Made by a program: the position numbers and the translations under genes. Under the pieces are notes generated by a model that saw only the letters and a list, made by a program, of their open reading frames with translations, was not told the origin of the DNA and made no database searches. This document shows positions 12,401 through 24,370 of a stretch of 64,000 bases of DNA, piece after piece. The stretch is from the NCBI RefSeq assembly GCF_901000735.1, contig NC_081543.1:24571515-24635514 (forward strand), written 5' to 3'. Origin of the DNA: Corylus avellana (lineage: Eukaryota > Streptophyta > Magnoliopsida > Fagales > Betulaceae). Every line of letters starts with the position of its first letter. Position 1 is the first letter of the stretch.

Positions 12401-15337
12401 AACCAGTTTCCAAACATTTAACAAACATAGACATGTTTTCTGTTACTGCATTAACTGATTTTTAAGTGTTTAATTTGTAAAGGTCAGTGGTAAATTAATG
12501 AGATTTAGTTGGCAGAAATGGTACAAGAATTTTCTTTTTGTTCTGTTTGTCATCTTTAATGGTAGTTTCTATCAAGACTTTTAAGACTATTTACTGATGG
12601 CTTGGCTTGTCGTTGTGCCAACTGTAACAGACATAAATCTAGGTTTAATCCCTTGGGAATATCTACTATACTGATTTGAAATATTATTATTGCCTTTGCC
12701 CTTAGCAGTGGATTTTCCCAACTATGGGGAGCGAATTTTAAACTGTAACGTGCCAGATACGAAGGATGGTGTCAGCTATGGAAATGAAGATGTGGAAGAT
12801 ATGGCAACGATTGAGGAAGTACCTTCAGGTTTTGGAATTAATTTGAATCAATATGGTTTATCTTATTCTTTTCTTTTATGATTAGCTTGAAGACCTCCTA
12901 TTGGTCTTATATGGAAAACTGATAATGATCATCCTGTATCTGTTATAGCAATTTTATTTCTATGGTTTTATCTTTATCTAGAAATGATATCTAGCCCTTA
13001 TATATGGAGAATATGAAGTTGTGCTTTTTCCACTACTTGTAAGCCTCATGCGTTTAAGCATGCAAATTTACATTTTTGTACCCATTTACATGTATGTATG
13101 GCGGTACATATGCATTAAGTGCAGCAGTATGTAATTTTATTAACTATTGATTGATATTGGTATGTTTTCACTCTGTTAGAAACTTTTTGTAGGTGATGAA
13201 GCTGCACTTGGCAATGATTCATTGTGGAAGATGGACTGTGAAACAGTTCTTAGAGTCATAATCTTACACATAAGCTCTCCAATTTTAGCAGCAAAGAGTC
13301 CATTCTTTTATAAGGTGAGGGGTCTTAATCTGGTTGTGCAACTTTTGTTCCTTGGATAGTTTATTCTTATTGCGTTCCTGCCTCTTCTAGTTGCTTTCAA
13401 ATGGCATGAGAGAGTCAGAGCAGCAACATGTAACTCTACGAATCCATTCATCTGGTAATCACACAATCTTCATTGATTTGTTATTTGGCTACATTTTATT
13501 TTATTTTTATTGTTCTTTTTTATAAGTTAGAAGAGACAAGGGCGGAAATTTGCGTTCCTATGGATCATGGATGCTGACCAATTCTGACTAGCAGAGAGCA
13601 AGTAGCCAATTCTATTACTTGGATACTTGTTCAAAATGTTGATCTATTCTCGAATCAAAATTGTCAAACTGTCTCTCTTCTATGAAAATGGTTGGAGTTC
13701 AGTCATTAAATAAATAAAATAAAAATGTAAGAAGAAAGTCGTTAAATTTTTTGTGTTGTTCTGTCTTCCCTGTCTTTGGTTTTAATATTACCACCGGAAC
13801 CCATCTCCTACTTCTAATCCTTTTGTGTGTGACTGTTTCTGTTGGCTTCTCTTTCTTACATGATAAATATTAATTAAGTGCTGTTTCTTTCTTGTTATGC
13901 TGGAGCAGAAGAAGCGGCCGTTATGGACCTTCTTAATTTTATGTACAGCAATACTTTGCCAACAAGGACACCTCCTGCTCTGTTGGATGTGCTTATGGCT
14001 GCTGACAAATTTGAGGTTGCCTCGTGCATTAGATATTGTAGTAGATCATTGCAGAACTTGCCAATGACATGCGTGTCCGCGTTGCACTATTTAGATCTTC
14101 CTTCTACTGTTTCAATGGCTGATGCTGTTCAGCCATTGGCAGATGCAGCAAAACAGTTTCTTGCTGCACGCTTCAAAGACATGACTAAGTGAGCTTCTCT
14201 CTTTCACATTTCCTTATCTTTTTCAATGATTGCTTAAGTCATGGAGTTTATATTCTTAAATGGTAAAATTTTAATTACAAAAAAAAAAAAAATGGTAAAA
14301 CTTTGTTTCAGCATAGTATAAAGTGGACTCATGATATGTTTTTTCCTCTTTGCCAACTTTGTCAATGATTGGGATGGGTAATCAACCTTGTGAAGCAGTT
14401 CCTGCATTTTTGCTAGATTAAACCTGATAATAACGTTCAAATTTCAATTATTGTGACTTAAGGTTCAAAACAACAGATATGAGGAAAAAACAAAAATATT
14501 GATTTGCTGCCATTGCTTGCCAGGTTTCAGGATGAGTTGCTGAACTTGCCCCTGGCTGGTATAGAGGCAGTGTTGTCCAGTGATGATCTCCAGGTGTGTT
14601 CAGAGGATTCTATTTATGACTTTGTGTTGAAGTGGGCTCGGATCCATTACCCAAAACTCGAGGACCGAAGAGAGATCCTTGACTCACGCCTCAGTCATCT
14701 CATCCGTTTTCCATATATGACCTGCCAAAAACTAAAGAAGGTTTTAGCCTGCAATGATTTTTTTCCTGAGGTGGCGTCAAAGGTTGTGCTTGGGGCTCTC
14801 TTGTTCAAGGCTGAGGCACCATACCGGCAGCGCTCCCTTGCAGCAAAGGAGGACAGTGCCACCTGTCACCAATTTGTAGAACGATCATACAAATCTCGCC
14901 CAGTTAAGGTGTTGCAATTCGAACTACCCTATCGACACTGTATTGTGTACCTGGACCTGAAGCGGAAGGAGTGTGCACGTCTGTTTCCAGCCGGTCAACT
15001 TTGCTCACATGTTTTTTACCTGAGTGGGCAGGGGTTTTTCTTGTCAGCCCACTGCAACATGGACCAGAACGCATTCCGCTGCTTTGGACTATTTTTGGAG
15101 ATGCAAGATAAGGGATCAGTCAGTTGTGCTGCTGTTGCCTGTGAGTTTTCTGTAAGGTCCAAGCCAACAGAGAAGTTTGTGACCAAGTACAAAGGAAATT
15201 TTACTTTAACAGGAGAGAGGTCTGTTTGGTGTCGAAACCTCTTCGGAATGACCTGGACAGAATTCCTGTCTGAGGAGAACCCCTATTTCATAAATGGGGT
15301 TGTCCATCTTAGGGCTGTGCTCACCATCAAGCAATGA
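9437..15337 (+). CDS. BTB/POZ-BACK protein, POB1/LRB family, six exons
   Basis: The encoded protein is expected to be a nuclear substrate adaptor of CUL3 E3 ubiquitin ligases (POB1 = LRB2; LRB proteins act on phytochrome-PIF complexes). Predicted exons are 9437-9704, 12709-12828, 13193-13314, 13391-13454, 13909-14188 and 14524-15337. All introns are GT-AG, the phases join cleanly, and the product is 555 aa; the Arabidopsis homologue is about 561. The ATG at 9,437 gives the family-type start ([11 protein letters not shown], then MDSDFS). Exon 1 also has [19 protein letters not shown] and a basic [10 protein letters not shown] stretch, a possible nuclear localisation signal. Exon 2 is acidic linker. 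The BTB domain spans about residues 143-250 ([35 protein letters not shown]). BACK follows to about 380 ([23 protein letters not shown]). The conserved C-terminal half contains [14 protein letters not shown] and [11 protein letters not shown]. Intron 1 is 3.0 kb and carries a MITE and a SINE fragment. No disabling change was seen. Confidence 0.94.
10431..10535 (-). mobile_element. SINE fragment in POB1 intron 1
   Basis: The block GGGAAGATTCGAACTAGTGA (near 10,471) matches the B-box region of the SINE at 6,115 and 52,318. The A-box end is degraded. It is an intronic relic. Confidence 0.45.
11794..12429. mobile_element. Non-autonomous DNA transposon (large MITE) in intron 1
   Basis: The left end TATGTTTATTGAAATTTTTG and the reverse complement of the right end (TATGTTTGTTAAATGTTTGG) form an imperfect terminal inverted repeat of about 25 bp. 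The 636-bp interior is AT-rich without coding sequence. No clear target-site duplication was found, so the superfamily is left open. Confidence 0.45.
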
Positions 15338-15348
15338 AACCCAAACAG

Positions 15349-15366
15349 CTCTCTCTCTCTCTCTCT
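15349..15366. repeat. (CT)9 microsatellite in the POB1 3' UTR
   Basis: Nine CT repeats begin 12 bases after the TGA stop, inside the presumed 3' untranslated region. Confidence 0.8.
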
Positions 15367-16014
15367 GATCCACAAATTTTGAGGTAGAAGGATAAAAATG
15401 GGGATTAGAAGTATAATGGGTTCTTTCCTTTTAATCACATAAAGGTGGGGAAATTTCTCTTCTCAATTGTGTTGCGTTGCCTTTGGAATTCTCAATCCAG
15501 CATTCTTAATACACCCATCTCAATGGGAACAAATGTTCGTGGGTACCAGTTGGAGCGAAGTGAAATTATTGTTGAAATTTCTCTGAAGCTGTCTATAAGC
15601 TGAAATTTCAACAGTAATTACTTCACTTCCAAGTAGCCTGCAGAAAAATCAACGTATCCCCAAGAACAGTTTTTTCTCTTTAGGTATGTCCATCCGAACG
15701 AAAAGAAAATTTTATGAAAAATCAACCAAAAACATGGTCAGTTGAGACGGATTTCATCGGGTTGGTCGGTTTTCAACTAGCCAATGAGCAGCACTAAGGT
15801 CTTACATTAGTAATATGCTTTTTTCTTCTTTTTTTTTTGGGCGACTGTAATTTCTTTGATGACAAAATTGGTCTTTGAAGCATCTAAGGTTGTCACCATA
15901 GGCACCCCTTGGCAATGCATTACTATTTTGAGGAATTCAAACATAATTCTGCAATATCCAACCAAATGTAGCTTATTTAATCAATCTATTGATTCAAATG
16001 CTTGTTGGAAATAT
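15367..16014. other. POB1 3' flank, no gene seen
   Basis: This contains the probable 3' UTR and ordinary AT-rich intergenic DNA. GTGAAATTATTGTTGAAATTTC (near 15,560) and GAAATTTCAACAGTAATTACTTCAC (near 15,602) form an imperfect inverted repeat. No ORF or strong polyadenylation signal stands out. Confidence 0.4.
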
Positions 16015-16808
16015 TATCTCCAACAACATAGCTAAAAGGGAAATATTAGCTAAATTTAGTTATTTTTACCATTTTGTTTGCTCCAACAGAATAGCTTCAT
16101 ATTAGCTATTTTACCTTAACTGTAACCGCTACAGTGAATAAATATTCACTGTAACACACTAGATTGAATAAAATATCATTTTCACTCTTCTTTCTCCCTC
16201 TTCCTCAACGCTCAATGGGTAAACATGAATTTTTCTCTAATTCTCTTCATCATTCTTGAAATCAAAGAGAAGGCAGAATTGTGTTCGGGAACCAGCTCGT
16301 CAAAGAGAACAACCATCTTTCTCATCATCATCATGATTCATAGTGTTGGCATTGTTTTAGTGGATAAATTTAGCTGAAAACGCTCGTCTCTCTTCCCTGA
16401 CAAATTTTGTCTTCTATGTTTTGCTGAAACCCCCTCTCTTCCCTGATAATTGTGGTGGAGAATAGTGATAAATGAGGAGAGAGGCAAGAGAAAGAAGAAG
16501 AAGAAGAGTGTTCAAGAGAAGATTTTTTTTTTTTTTTTATTATTTATTTTTTAACTTTGAATTCTTTCGTCTAAACCCCACATGTCTCTTCCATGAGAAA
16601 TGCGATGGAGAAATGTGAGAGATGAGGAGAGAGGATAGAGAGAGAGGAAAAGTGTTTAAGAAAAAAATAGAAAATTACATAAAAATAATATTTTAATAAA
16701 ATAAATAATAGAATAGAGAATCTGTTGGAATTTGAATACAAAAATCAGTAATTAAAGTAGAAAATTGTACTTTTTCATTAGCTAGTTTACCTAATATTGC
16801 TAGAGATA
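16015..16808. mobile_element. MITE-like element with long imperfect terminal inverted repeats
   Basis: The left end (TATCTCCAACAACATAGCTAAA) matches the reverse complement of the right end (TATCTCTAGCAATATTAGGTAAA). Both ends carry a CTCCAACAGA or ATTCCAACAGA block about 80-90 bp inside. The interior is A/T- and GA-rich without a coding frame. The ends were set from the inverted repeats only and the target-site duplication is unclear. Confidence 0.5.
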
Positions 16809-16961
16809 CTTTAAATCTCAGGGTTTCATCTTTTCTATCGGTAAGTGATTTATGCAAATTAAACGGATTTTAATCTCCTTTACACTCCGGCACATTAAGG
16901 TTAGGTTTATTCACTCAACTTCTCTTCCTTCTCTCTTGGTAGAGACTTTGTACCAAGGAAG

Positions 16962-17721
16962 TGTTGTAATATATGTTACAAACATTTGTTTGAAAACATT
17001 TTATGATTTGATATTATGAGTTTTTATTCAGTTTTACGGTTTTGACCGTTGGAATTAATTGCCAAGCTTTTATGGAAATCATTTGAAGCATTAACAAATT
17101 TTTCCAGTTTTGATGTTATGACCATTTGGTCATTAACCCAATTATTTATTTTTTACCGTTTATGACCTTTGGAATTATCAAGCTTTTATGGGATTTTGAG
17201 AACCAAGTTTTATAGTTGTAGTTTTTTTTACCGTTATGACCGTTTGGTCATTAGAACTTCTTTATGATATTAAAAAGCTTTTTCAGCACTTATGTCTATA
17301 TATAAGATCACCTTTTATGAGAAACATACGGTGTTGTAAAACACATTCAGAAAAATATATTTCAAGCTATAAAACTATATGTTATATGATCCCTTTATTT
17401 TTAAGTCCTCCATCTATTTTGATAAAAGGGTTGTTCTACTAGTCTTCGTTATTGGAAGTGCGTCCTTAACGAAGGTAGACGCTATAGTCTAATCCTGGGA
17501 GGTTGTGTGTCAAAAGATCCGATCGCACCGAGTTATACACTCCGGGAAGCACGAATCAACTTTTAAGGACAACGCTCTTGCGTGATTCTATAGCACATTG
17601 TGAGATCTTTCCATACTCTACTTTTCATCTCTTGTATTTTATTTATTTTATTGTTAATTTTTAGATTGTAATGATTTTATATCAATGAGAATTTGTGCAC
17701 CATCCAAAATTATTTCCAACA
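16962..17721 (+). mobile_element. Solo LTR, 760 bp
   Basis: The element starts TGTTGTAATATATG and ends TATTTCCAACA, giving TG...CA termini. It is flanked by a perfect 5-bp target-site duplication GGAAG (16,957-16,961 and 17,722-17,726). A TATA-like CTATATATAAG near 17,297 fits a plus-strand LTR promoter. No internal retrotransposon region or partner LTR is present, so this is a solo LTR left by unequal recombination. The Copia or Gypsy lineage cannot be decided from the LTR alone. Confidence 0.8.
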
Positions 17722-17744
17722 GGAAGGTCATTTCCTAGCGTTAA

Positions 17745-18100
17745 ATAAATGCCAAGAAGTATAACTTGTTAGCACATTAGTAAGTAACCACGGTGGAGTG
17801 TCTAGAAAATTATATCCTAGCACATGAATGGAGATTTTGGCACACGAGAATTCTATAAGGTCTTGACACGTGCCAGAATTTATAACTTACTGGTACATTT
17901 TGATGCACCAGAATCTTCCACTTCTTGGCTTATATTATGTGCCATAATCTCCACTCTCTAGCACATGAAAATGTGCAGGCACATACAAAATTAGTAGCAC
18001 ATGTGCCACCAATTTGGTGGCACATAATTTAATATTAGCAATTATTTTTTTAATACCAATTTTTTTAAAAAAAAAAAATTTAAAACCAAATTTGGTGCCA
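17745..18100. repeat. Cluster of GCACATG/CATGTGC motifs (CACTA subterminal-like)
   Basis: About ten degenerate copies of TAGCACATG or its complement lie in 350 bp, including CTAGCACATGA twice, GTAGCACATGTGCCAC, and GGTGGCACATAA facing TTTGGTGCCACC. Dense short subterminal repeats in both orientations are typical of CACTA (En/Spm) ends, and a CACTA transposase fragment lies 0.8 kb away. No CACTA terminus was found. Confidence 0.45.
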
Positions 18101-18903
18101 CCTGATAATAAATTAAAAGAGATCATAATTATAGACATAAAAAACGTTAGACAAAATACTTAGTTGCTAATAAACATATATAACCGCACCAACATCATTG
18201 TTCCTTACAAATCTACTACCAATTCATATAATTATTCCTTAATAAAAAAAATACGGGCATAGAAAATACTACTAATTTACATAATTGTTCCTTACAAATC
18301 TATTACAATCAAATATAACCACAATAATATAATGGTCCCTCGTGTTCAGCCGATCCCATAGAAGCTAAGACATGTTCTTCATGTTGCAGCTGATGGAAAA
18401 GTGGAGAATCATCATTAGAATGAAGATTACTTCGAATGAAAAAATTATATGAAGTGCATGTGAAAAGAAATTAATTAGAATGATTCAACATATGAAATCC
18501 TGATAGAAAGGTGAATTATTTCTATAGGCATTTTTCGACTGATTCAACATAATGATATTCTTCCAAGTAACAATATGGTAGCAATAATATAAAAATATCA
18601 CATTGGGGACTTATGGTTTTGTACACCATAAGCATAACACATGTAGACCCGTAAACCTTAAATTTGCATACATCAAGAGCATTTTATTATATATATATAA
18701 TCCCAAACAACTCTTACAAATTGGGCATTTTTCTCCTAGTACACCCATCATTTTTTTTACTCTTTATTTTAATCTCCTATTAGTAATTTCTAATTCTCTA
18801 CATATTTAATTCTAAGTATATTACCAAACTGAAGCATACATATATATGAAATGAAATTGAAGATATTAAATATGTGAGAATAACACTTTGAAGTGCTACC
18901 AAA
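18101..18903. other. No gene seen (interior of the CACTA relic?)
   Basis: AT-rich DNA between the motif cluster and the TNP2 fragment. A short minus-strand stretch near 18,340-18,420 (DDSPLFHQLQHEEHVLASMG) reads like protein and could be a second CACTA ORF remnant. It is too short to assign. Confidence 0.3.
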
Positions 18904-19092
18904 TTACAAGGCGTCCATCCAAATTGCTACAAAAAAATCATTTATTGTCAACATCAAGGTTGCACGCATCGTGAAGTAACTCTTGGAGTTTGCATCATAA
19001 GTTGATACTTCAACATCCCATAAATCCTTCAACTCTGATATTAGGGATTCTAGGTATACATCTATCTTCATTCCGGGTGAACTTGGGTGGCG
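18904..19092 (-). pseudogene. CACTA (En/Spm) TNP2 transposase fragment
   Basis: A 62-residue minus-strand stretch has the TNP2 hallmarks in order: PGMKIDVYLESLISELKDLW, TYDANSKSYFTMRATLM, then LTINDF. It corresponds to the conserved catalytic-domain segment of CACTA transposases, which usually continues after TINDFPAYG. Here the reading is lost right after LTINDFF and stops at 18,904. The preceding codons also contain a stop. It is a dead fragment of a larger element whose 5' part would lie toward the 19,408 gap. Confidence 0.75.
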
Positions 19093-19407
19093 TCAGAGCA
19101 AGAGAGGTTTAGTTGATTGGAAGACATCAGTTACTTGATGATAGTAAGTATGGATTAATGACTTATTAGGTGATAATCATTGCTGAAGCATTAGGTTTTA
19201 ATTAAAAGAGTAAGGACAAGAAGAGATTTTGGGGAATTATGACTTACATTAATATGCACCCAAGACCAAGTTAATTGGTGCGACACCAAAGTGGATGCTT
19301 TATAATGGTACAAATTTGTCTAATGCTTTGCAAACATTAATTAAGGAGAAGAATAAGACTCAAATTGTCATAATGACTAGGATAATAGTAGGGGAAGGTT
19401 GCTAGGT

Positions 19408-19507
19408 NNNNNNNNNNNNNNNNNNNNNNNNNNNNNNNNNNNNNNNNNNNNNNNNNNNNNNNNNNNNNNNNNNNNNNNNNNNNNNNNNNNNNNNNNNNNN
19501 NNNNNNN
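19408..19507. other. Assembly gap, 100 N
   Basis: Exactly 100 N. Unlike the other two gaps, I saw no sequence shared between its left and right flanks, so real sequence is probably missing here. Confidence 0.99.
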
Positions 19508-22110
19508 GGGTTAAGTGAAATTTTTCCTTTAATGGTCATAGGAGTAACTAGATGATTATTTGACCATCATGATTAGGGGGTTAAGTAAAATTTTTCCTTT
19601 AAATTATTATTATCACTGTCTCTTAGTCAAAGTCTTCTGTTGCAGTCTCTTTTCAGAGATGATGAAATCTCTGAGTCATGTTCTTAGAGGAATAAGGTTG
19701 AGAGGCAAACCATTGAGACAATTACCAACTAATTGATTTCACTAGGGCGTTACACCGGTAGTGTCCCAATCAGGTCCTATCAAGATTCTGACGACGTCCT
19801 GGCAGAGTTTATTGATTTGAAAATGAGATGTTCGAACTCAGAAAATAGTTTACAGTTTTCAAAAGTAGAAACGATTTTTTTCAAAATTAATGAGACTTTT
19901 TCTGTCAAACCGAAAAATATTTTTTATTGATTATTATTTTGCATCATACTAAACACTAAAAAATATATAACATTTTCTGAAAACTATTTTACGCAGAAAC
20001 AAACCGAACCTAAGAACCATGAGGTTCTCATGGAGGCAGAAGAGGAGGGATAAAATTAAAGAAGATGGTTGAACCACTCCTTTAACCACGTTAATTAATC
20101 TGGTCTTCAGCCACGTAAGCCGACAAAGTTTCCTTTCCACGCGTAGCCGTGTTCTCTTTTTGGTGGAACGTGATCCATGCGTATTCAAGAAACATTTTAA
20201 GAGCATTAATTCCTCGAGAAAGAGAGAAACAATCGCTCCAAATCTCCAATCTAACTACTAAAGCAGACTTTTAGTGGGAATAATCCAATTATTTAAATAT
20301 TGATTCTGATTTGACATCTAAGAAGAAGAAAAAAGGCAAAAAAAAAAAAAAAAGAGAGTGAAAAAGAAAGAAAGAAAGAAAGAAAAAAGATTTGTGTTCA
20401 AAACACTTCTTCTGCCCAAAGTACAAGTCTGTTATATATTAATAATCTTAGATATTGCTAAATAATATTAATGGTGATAATTAACACCTTTTATGTGAAT
20501 CTCTCCTTTATTAAACCATTATTTATTCTCATAATAATTAATTATCATTATCAGTGGTTGAACAGCACAAAGCTAAATTCTGTCGGCTTTAATTCTTAAA
20601 CAATGAGAAAGTAGCAGCTGTTCGATCTGAATCATTAAACTTGTTTATATATGTTTTGACTCCGGCATGAGGAATTGAAATGGATGCACGATACCAAAAT
20701 ATGCAATGGAAGAAGCAAGAGATAATATTATTAACTTGAAGCTTCTCCGAACTTATACTCGTTAAGTCATTTCACAAAAGGAACAAAAATTAGCTACAAT
20801 CTGACCACCCTTCGAACGGCATCTGTAAATTACAATGCTTGCTTTTCTCGAACTTTGGAGACGAGGAATAACAAACCATTCCTTTTGTTTAATAGATGAT
20901 GAATATGGATTTTTGTAAGGAAAAGTCAATAATATTACTATCCTAGAAAGGGTGAGGATTTGGTTTAGGTGACGTAAAAATAAAATTAAGTTGTAGTTTT
21001 TTCAACGTTTAAATTTTTTTAGGAAATCTCAATCTTTACAATATTACTACTTCCATGATCACCATCCTTTTAGAATTAAAATATGTTCTCATTTTATAGA
21101 GAAATTTGTTGGTGTTAATTAGTTAATCTGATAAACATCCTCTTCAATTGTCTTTTATAACTACACACTAATTTATGCATGGCTAAGATATAATTAATTC
21201 TGACAAGTCTAAATGCCCATGGTGTTGTGTTATTTTAAATCTAATTGCATCAAGTATATATATTATGTGAAGAGATAGTGAATAATTTAAAATGATGTGG
21301 CACTTTATATATGTGAAAATTAAAGAGGTCATTTTTGTTTTTTAGTTTGAAATAGTGTTATTACGTGATATAAAGGTAAAATTATTTATATTCTTAAAAG
21401 TGTTTTGTATTTATGTTGCTTGTTAACATTTTTGCCTTCTTTTGTTTTTTTTTTTTTAGAAATTTTTTTTTAAAAAAAAAATAAAAGAAATGAGAAACTT
21501 CACAAAATCCCTATGAATTTTCACTTGTTTTGAAAGTACCTTCCCCTAAGTTCCAAAACTCTTAATTAAAAGTATCAAACTTTCAATTACCACATTCCGT
21601 TAAAAATTTTTGTTAGATCTTGTCAAAATTCTTAAAATACCCTTATTTTTTACTTAAATAAAATAAAATAAAAGTAATTTTTTTAACTATTCTGGCATTT
21701 ATTTTTTTATTTTTATAAAAAAGAAAATGGATATTTTGGGCATTTTGACAAAAATTAACGAAAAATCCTAACAGAAATGGGCAATTGAAATAAATTGAAA
21801 GTTCGATATTGTGCTTAAGAACTAAAGCTTTTAATTAAAAAACGCTTTTTGGCCATTTTTGTGATTTTTATACCCTTAAAATGCTTTCAATTTTTTTTCT
21901 TTTATCAAACAGATAACTTTTTTTTAAACAGACATTTTGAGTGTTAAACACACTTTTAGGCTTCAAATACACACTCAAATAGGCTCTTAATTGAGAGTTT
22001 TTAAATTTAACAAGATTAGTGTCCAATCAAGTGAAAATTTAAGGAAATTTTCTGAAATTTTGCTTATAATAAAAAAGACCGAAACAAAAAAGAAGAGGTT
22101 GAAACAAACA
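19508..22110. other. Intergenic, repeats only
   Basis: The right flank of the gap starts with a direct repeat: GGGTTAAGTNAAATTTTTCC at about 19,507 and again at 19,578. A small palindromic element may occupy about 19,838-20,001 (AAAATAGTTTACAG facing CTGAAAACTATTTT). A (GAAA)n tract lies near 20,366, and a foldback element at 21,485-21,860 is listed separately. No coding gene is supported. Confidence 0.4.
21485..21860. mobile_element. Foldback (long-TIR) non-autonomous element
   Basis: The two halves are imperfect reverse complements. The left half reads AAGTATCAAACTTTCAATTNCC, then CCGTTAAAAATTTTTGTTAG, then AAAATACCC. The right half reads GGGCATTTTGACAAAAATTAACG, then CAATTGAAATAAATTGAAAGTTCG. 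Similar arrangements occur at 23,215 and 53,795. MULE-type foldback MITEs look like this. Ends are approximate. Confidence 0.45.
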
Positions 22111-22255
22111 GAGAGGATATTATCAAAGTATATATTATAAAAGAAGAGAATAGGTTGCAAAGTAATGAAGTTTGACTCGACTTTATTCAACCTATTTGGA
22201 TTAGGGTAGGCTTTTTTCTTGATTCCTTGCTATATAGTTCTATACCTGACTATCC

Positions 22256-22277
22256 GGCTAGCTAGCTAGCTAGCTAG
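22256..22277. repeat. (GCTA)n microsatellite
   Basis: Five tandem GCTA units, also present in block 2 copy 2 near 35,407. Confidence 0.75.
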
Positions 22278-23214
22278 ATGAAAATTGTACAGTTGGATTT
22301 GACTATAAAAATAAAAATAAAAAAATATTGATTTATTTTAGCCATTTACAAGCAAAACGAATTATTTGAAGAGAAATACTATATAGTATTCTAATTTGTA
22401 GAATCTACACATTCATTGCATGGTTTTTATAAATTCAATGATTAATTTTTAAATTATGAGGATCAAGAAAAATGAGAGAAAATTAAATAGCATTTCTCTT
22501 ATTTGAATAAAGCATTTGGACATTATTTTGAGGACAGAGGCTACTGGGAATACATGAAGGCTCATAATTACCACTATTTTCAGAGTAAAACCTCATAACT
22601 ATAACTCACAAAAAAAAAAAAAAACAAAAACAAAAACAAAAACAAAAATTAAAATTAAAAAAAAAAACCTCAGAACTATTTGTGGGTAAACTTAGGGGGG
22701 GTTCTAGTGGGCTGTTACAAATCGCTGAGCATTTACTATTCGCCGATTTGTATAGGTTACAAATGGATTTTCAACCCCTAATTCTAGGCGGACGAATTGA
22801 AAGATTTTGTCCAATGTTTACAATTTCATTTGTCTTTTCATATTACAGTGTACAGTTGTATTTAATTTAATTTAAAAATTAGATTTATCTCATCTAAAAA
22901 AGTTAAAAACAATATGCCCATATAAATTAAATCCATAGTTAAACCACAAAAAACTAAAAAACCAAAAAACTCAAAAAGCAAAAGAAAAAGAGAGCCAAAA
23001 TGCAGAGTGAATGTTATGAGTGGTTAGTTAAAAAAAAATTGCCTCCCCTTGTGCAGCTATGAGCATGCGAAGTAAGAGTATTATCCGTCTATATAGTGTG
23101 AATGTCCACTCGAAATAAGAGTGTCATTCACCTATATAATATAATTTACACCCCTAAAATATAAAAAATAAATGTGAGGCACCAAAAATCATTAAGAGCT
23201 TGCATTGAATTTAC

Positions 23215-23670
23215 ACCTGATTTTGAAAACTTTAGTTAAACTTCACTTAATCTCCTCTGAATTGTCATCACTTTTGTAATGTCTCTTATAAAGTTTAATT
23301 TCTTTCAATTTAGTGTATCCATCTTTTAATTATTTACAATCTCATTACTTTGCTAACTTTTTCTAAAATACCCCTTATTTTTTTAAAAAAAAAAATTTAC
23401 AAAGATTAAGGCGTTGGTCCGAATTAAACAGTATTTGTAAAAATACACATTCCTTAATCTTTGTAAAAATAAAAAAAATAATTAAATATTATTTTCTTAA
23501 AAAAATGGTGGTAATTTGGATTTTTTTTTTTTTTTTTGTTGAAATTTAACTAAACTAATAGAGAGATTGAAAAAATTTAAAAATTTAATATCTTAAATTA
23601 AGAGCTTTTTGAACTTTAAAGAGAATATTACAAAAGATGGGACAATTCTTAAGTAAGGGAAGTTTTGCCT
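23215..23670. mobile_element. Foldback element with an internal hairpin
   Basis: The left arm (CACTTTTGTAATGTCTCTTATAAAG) faces its imperfect complement (CTTTAAAGAGAATATTACAAAAG) at 23,616-23,640. In the middle, 23,397-23,411 and 23,452-23,466 are a perfect 15-bp inverted repeat. It resembles the element at 21,485. Boundaries are approximate. Confidence 0.45.
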
Positions 23671-24029
23671 TTATATAATAAAAACTTACCTCTTTTATTA
23701 TACTAAAAGAATAAAAGAATAAGCATGTTATGTCAGGTGAAAAAGTACCAAAAGAATGCAAAAAAGTAGTCGTCCATTGTAAAAAGTCTAAAAGATAGTG
23801 AGCGATGGATGGAAATAAGTTAATGCAGAGAGAGTAAACTGACAATGGGTTGAAAGGTGAAAGTGCAAATCAAGAAAGACAAGAGAGGGAGCAAAAGCCA
23901 AGCAAAGCCTACTCCTACTCTCTGACCATATATCCCAAGTTGAGATACAGAAGAAAAATAACATAGGGCCAGACCACGTGGATTGGTCTATCAACTTACC
24001 CGGCAAAACCCCATTATGAGGAGGAGTTG

Positions 24030-24051
24030 GATATATATATATATATATATA
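24030..24051. repeat. (AT)n microsatellite
   Basis: An uninterrupted AT run. A second AT tract lies at about 24,341-24,366. Both recur in copy 2 near 37,181 and 37,492. Confidence 0.7.
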
Positions 24052-24335
24052 TGGTGTTCTCTTGGGGCATGTATAAGAAATAGAATTTGTAAGTAAAAAA
24101 ACTTTTTTTCTCGTAAAAGTTTTATTTTTAAACTTTTATTAAAAGTGTATTTTTATTATTTTTAAATTTTTTAGATTCTTAAAAGTATTTTTAAATTTTT
24201 TTATTAAAGAAATATTTTTTTCTTCAAACAAATTTTTTGAGTGTTAAACGGATATTTAGGCCTATCAAACGCATATTCAAACAGACCCTTAATCTTATGT
24301 GGGTATTTTTTTTTTAAAAAAAAAAAAACTTATCA

Positions 24336-24370
<35 letters not shown>

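Noticed and set aside
16723..17721. An LTR starting at the TGTTGGAA of 16,723
   Set aside because: It pairs nicely with the TTCCAACA end but has no matching duplication and lies in the MITE. The start at 16,962 gives a perfect GGAAG duplication.
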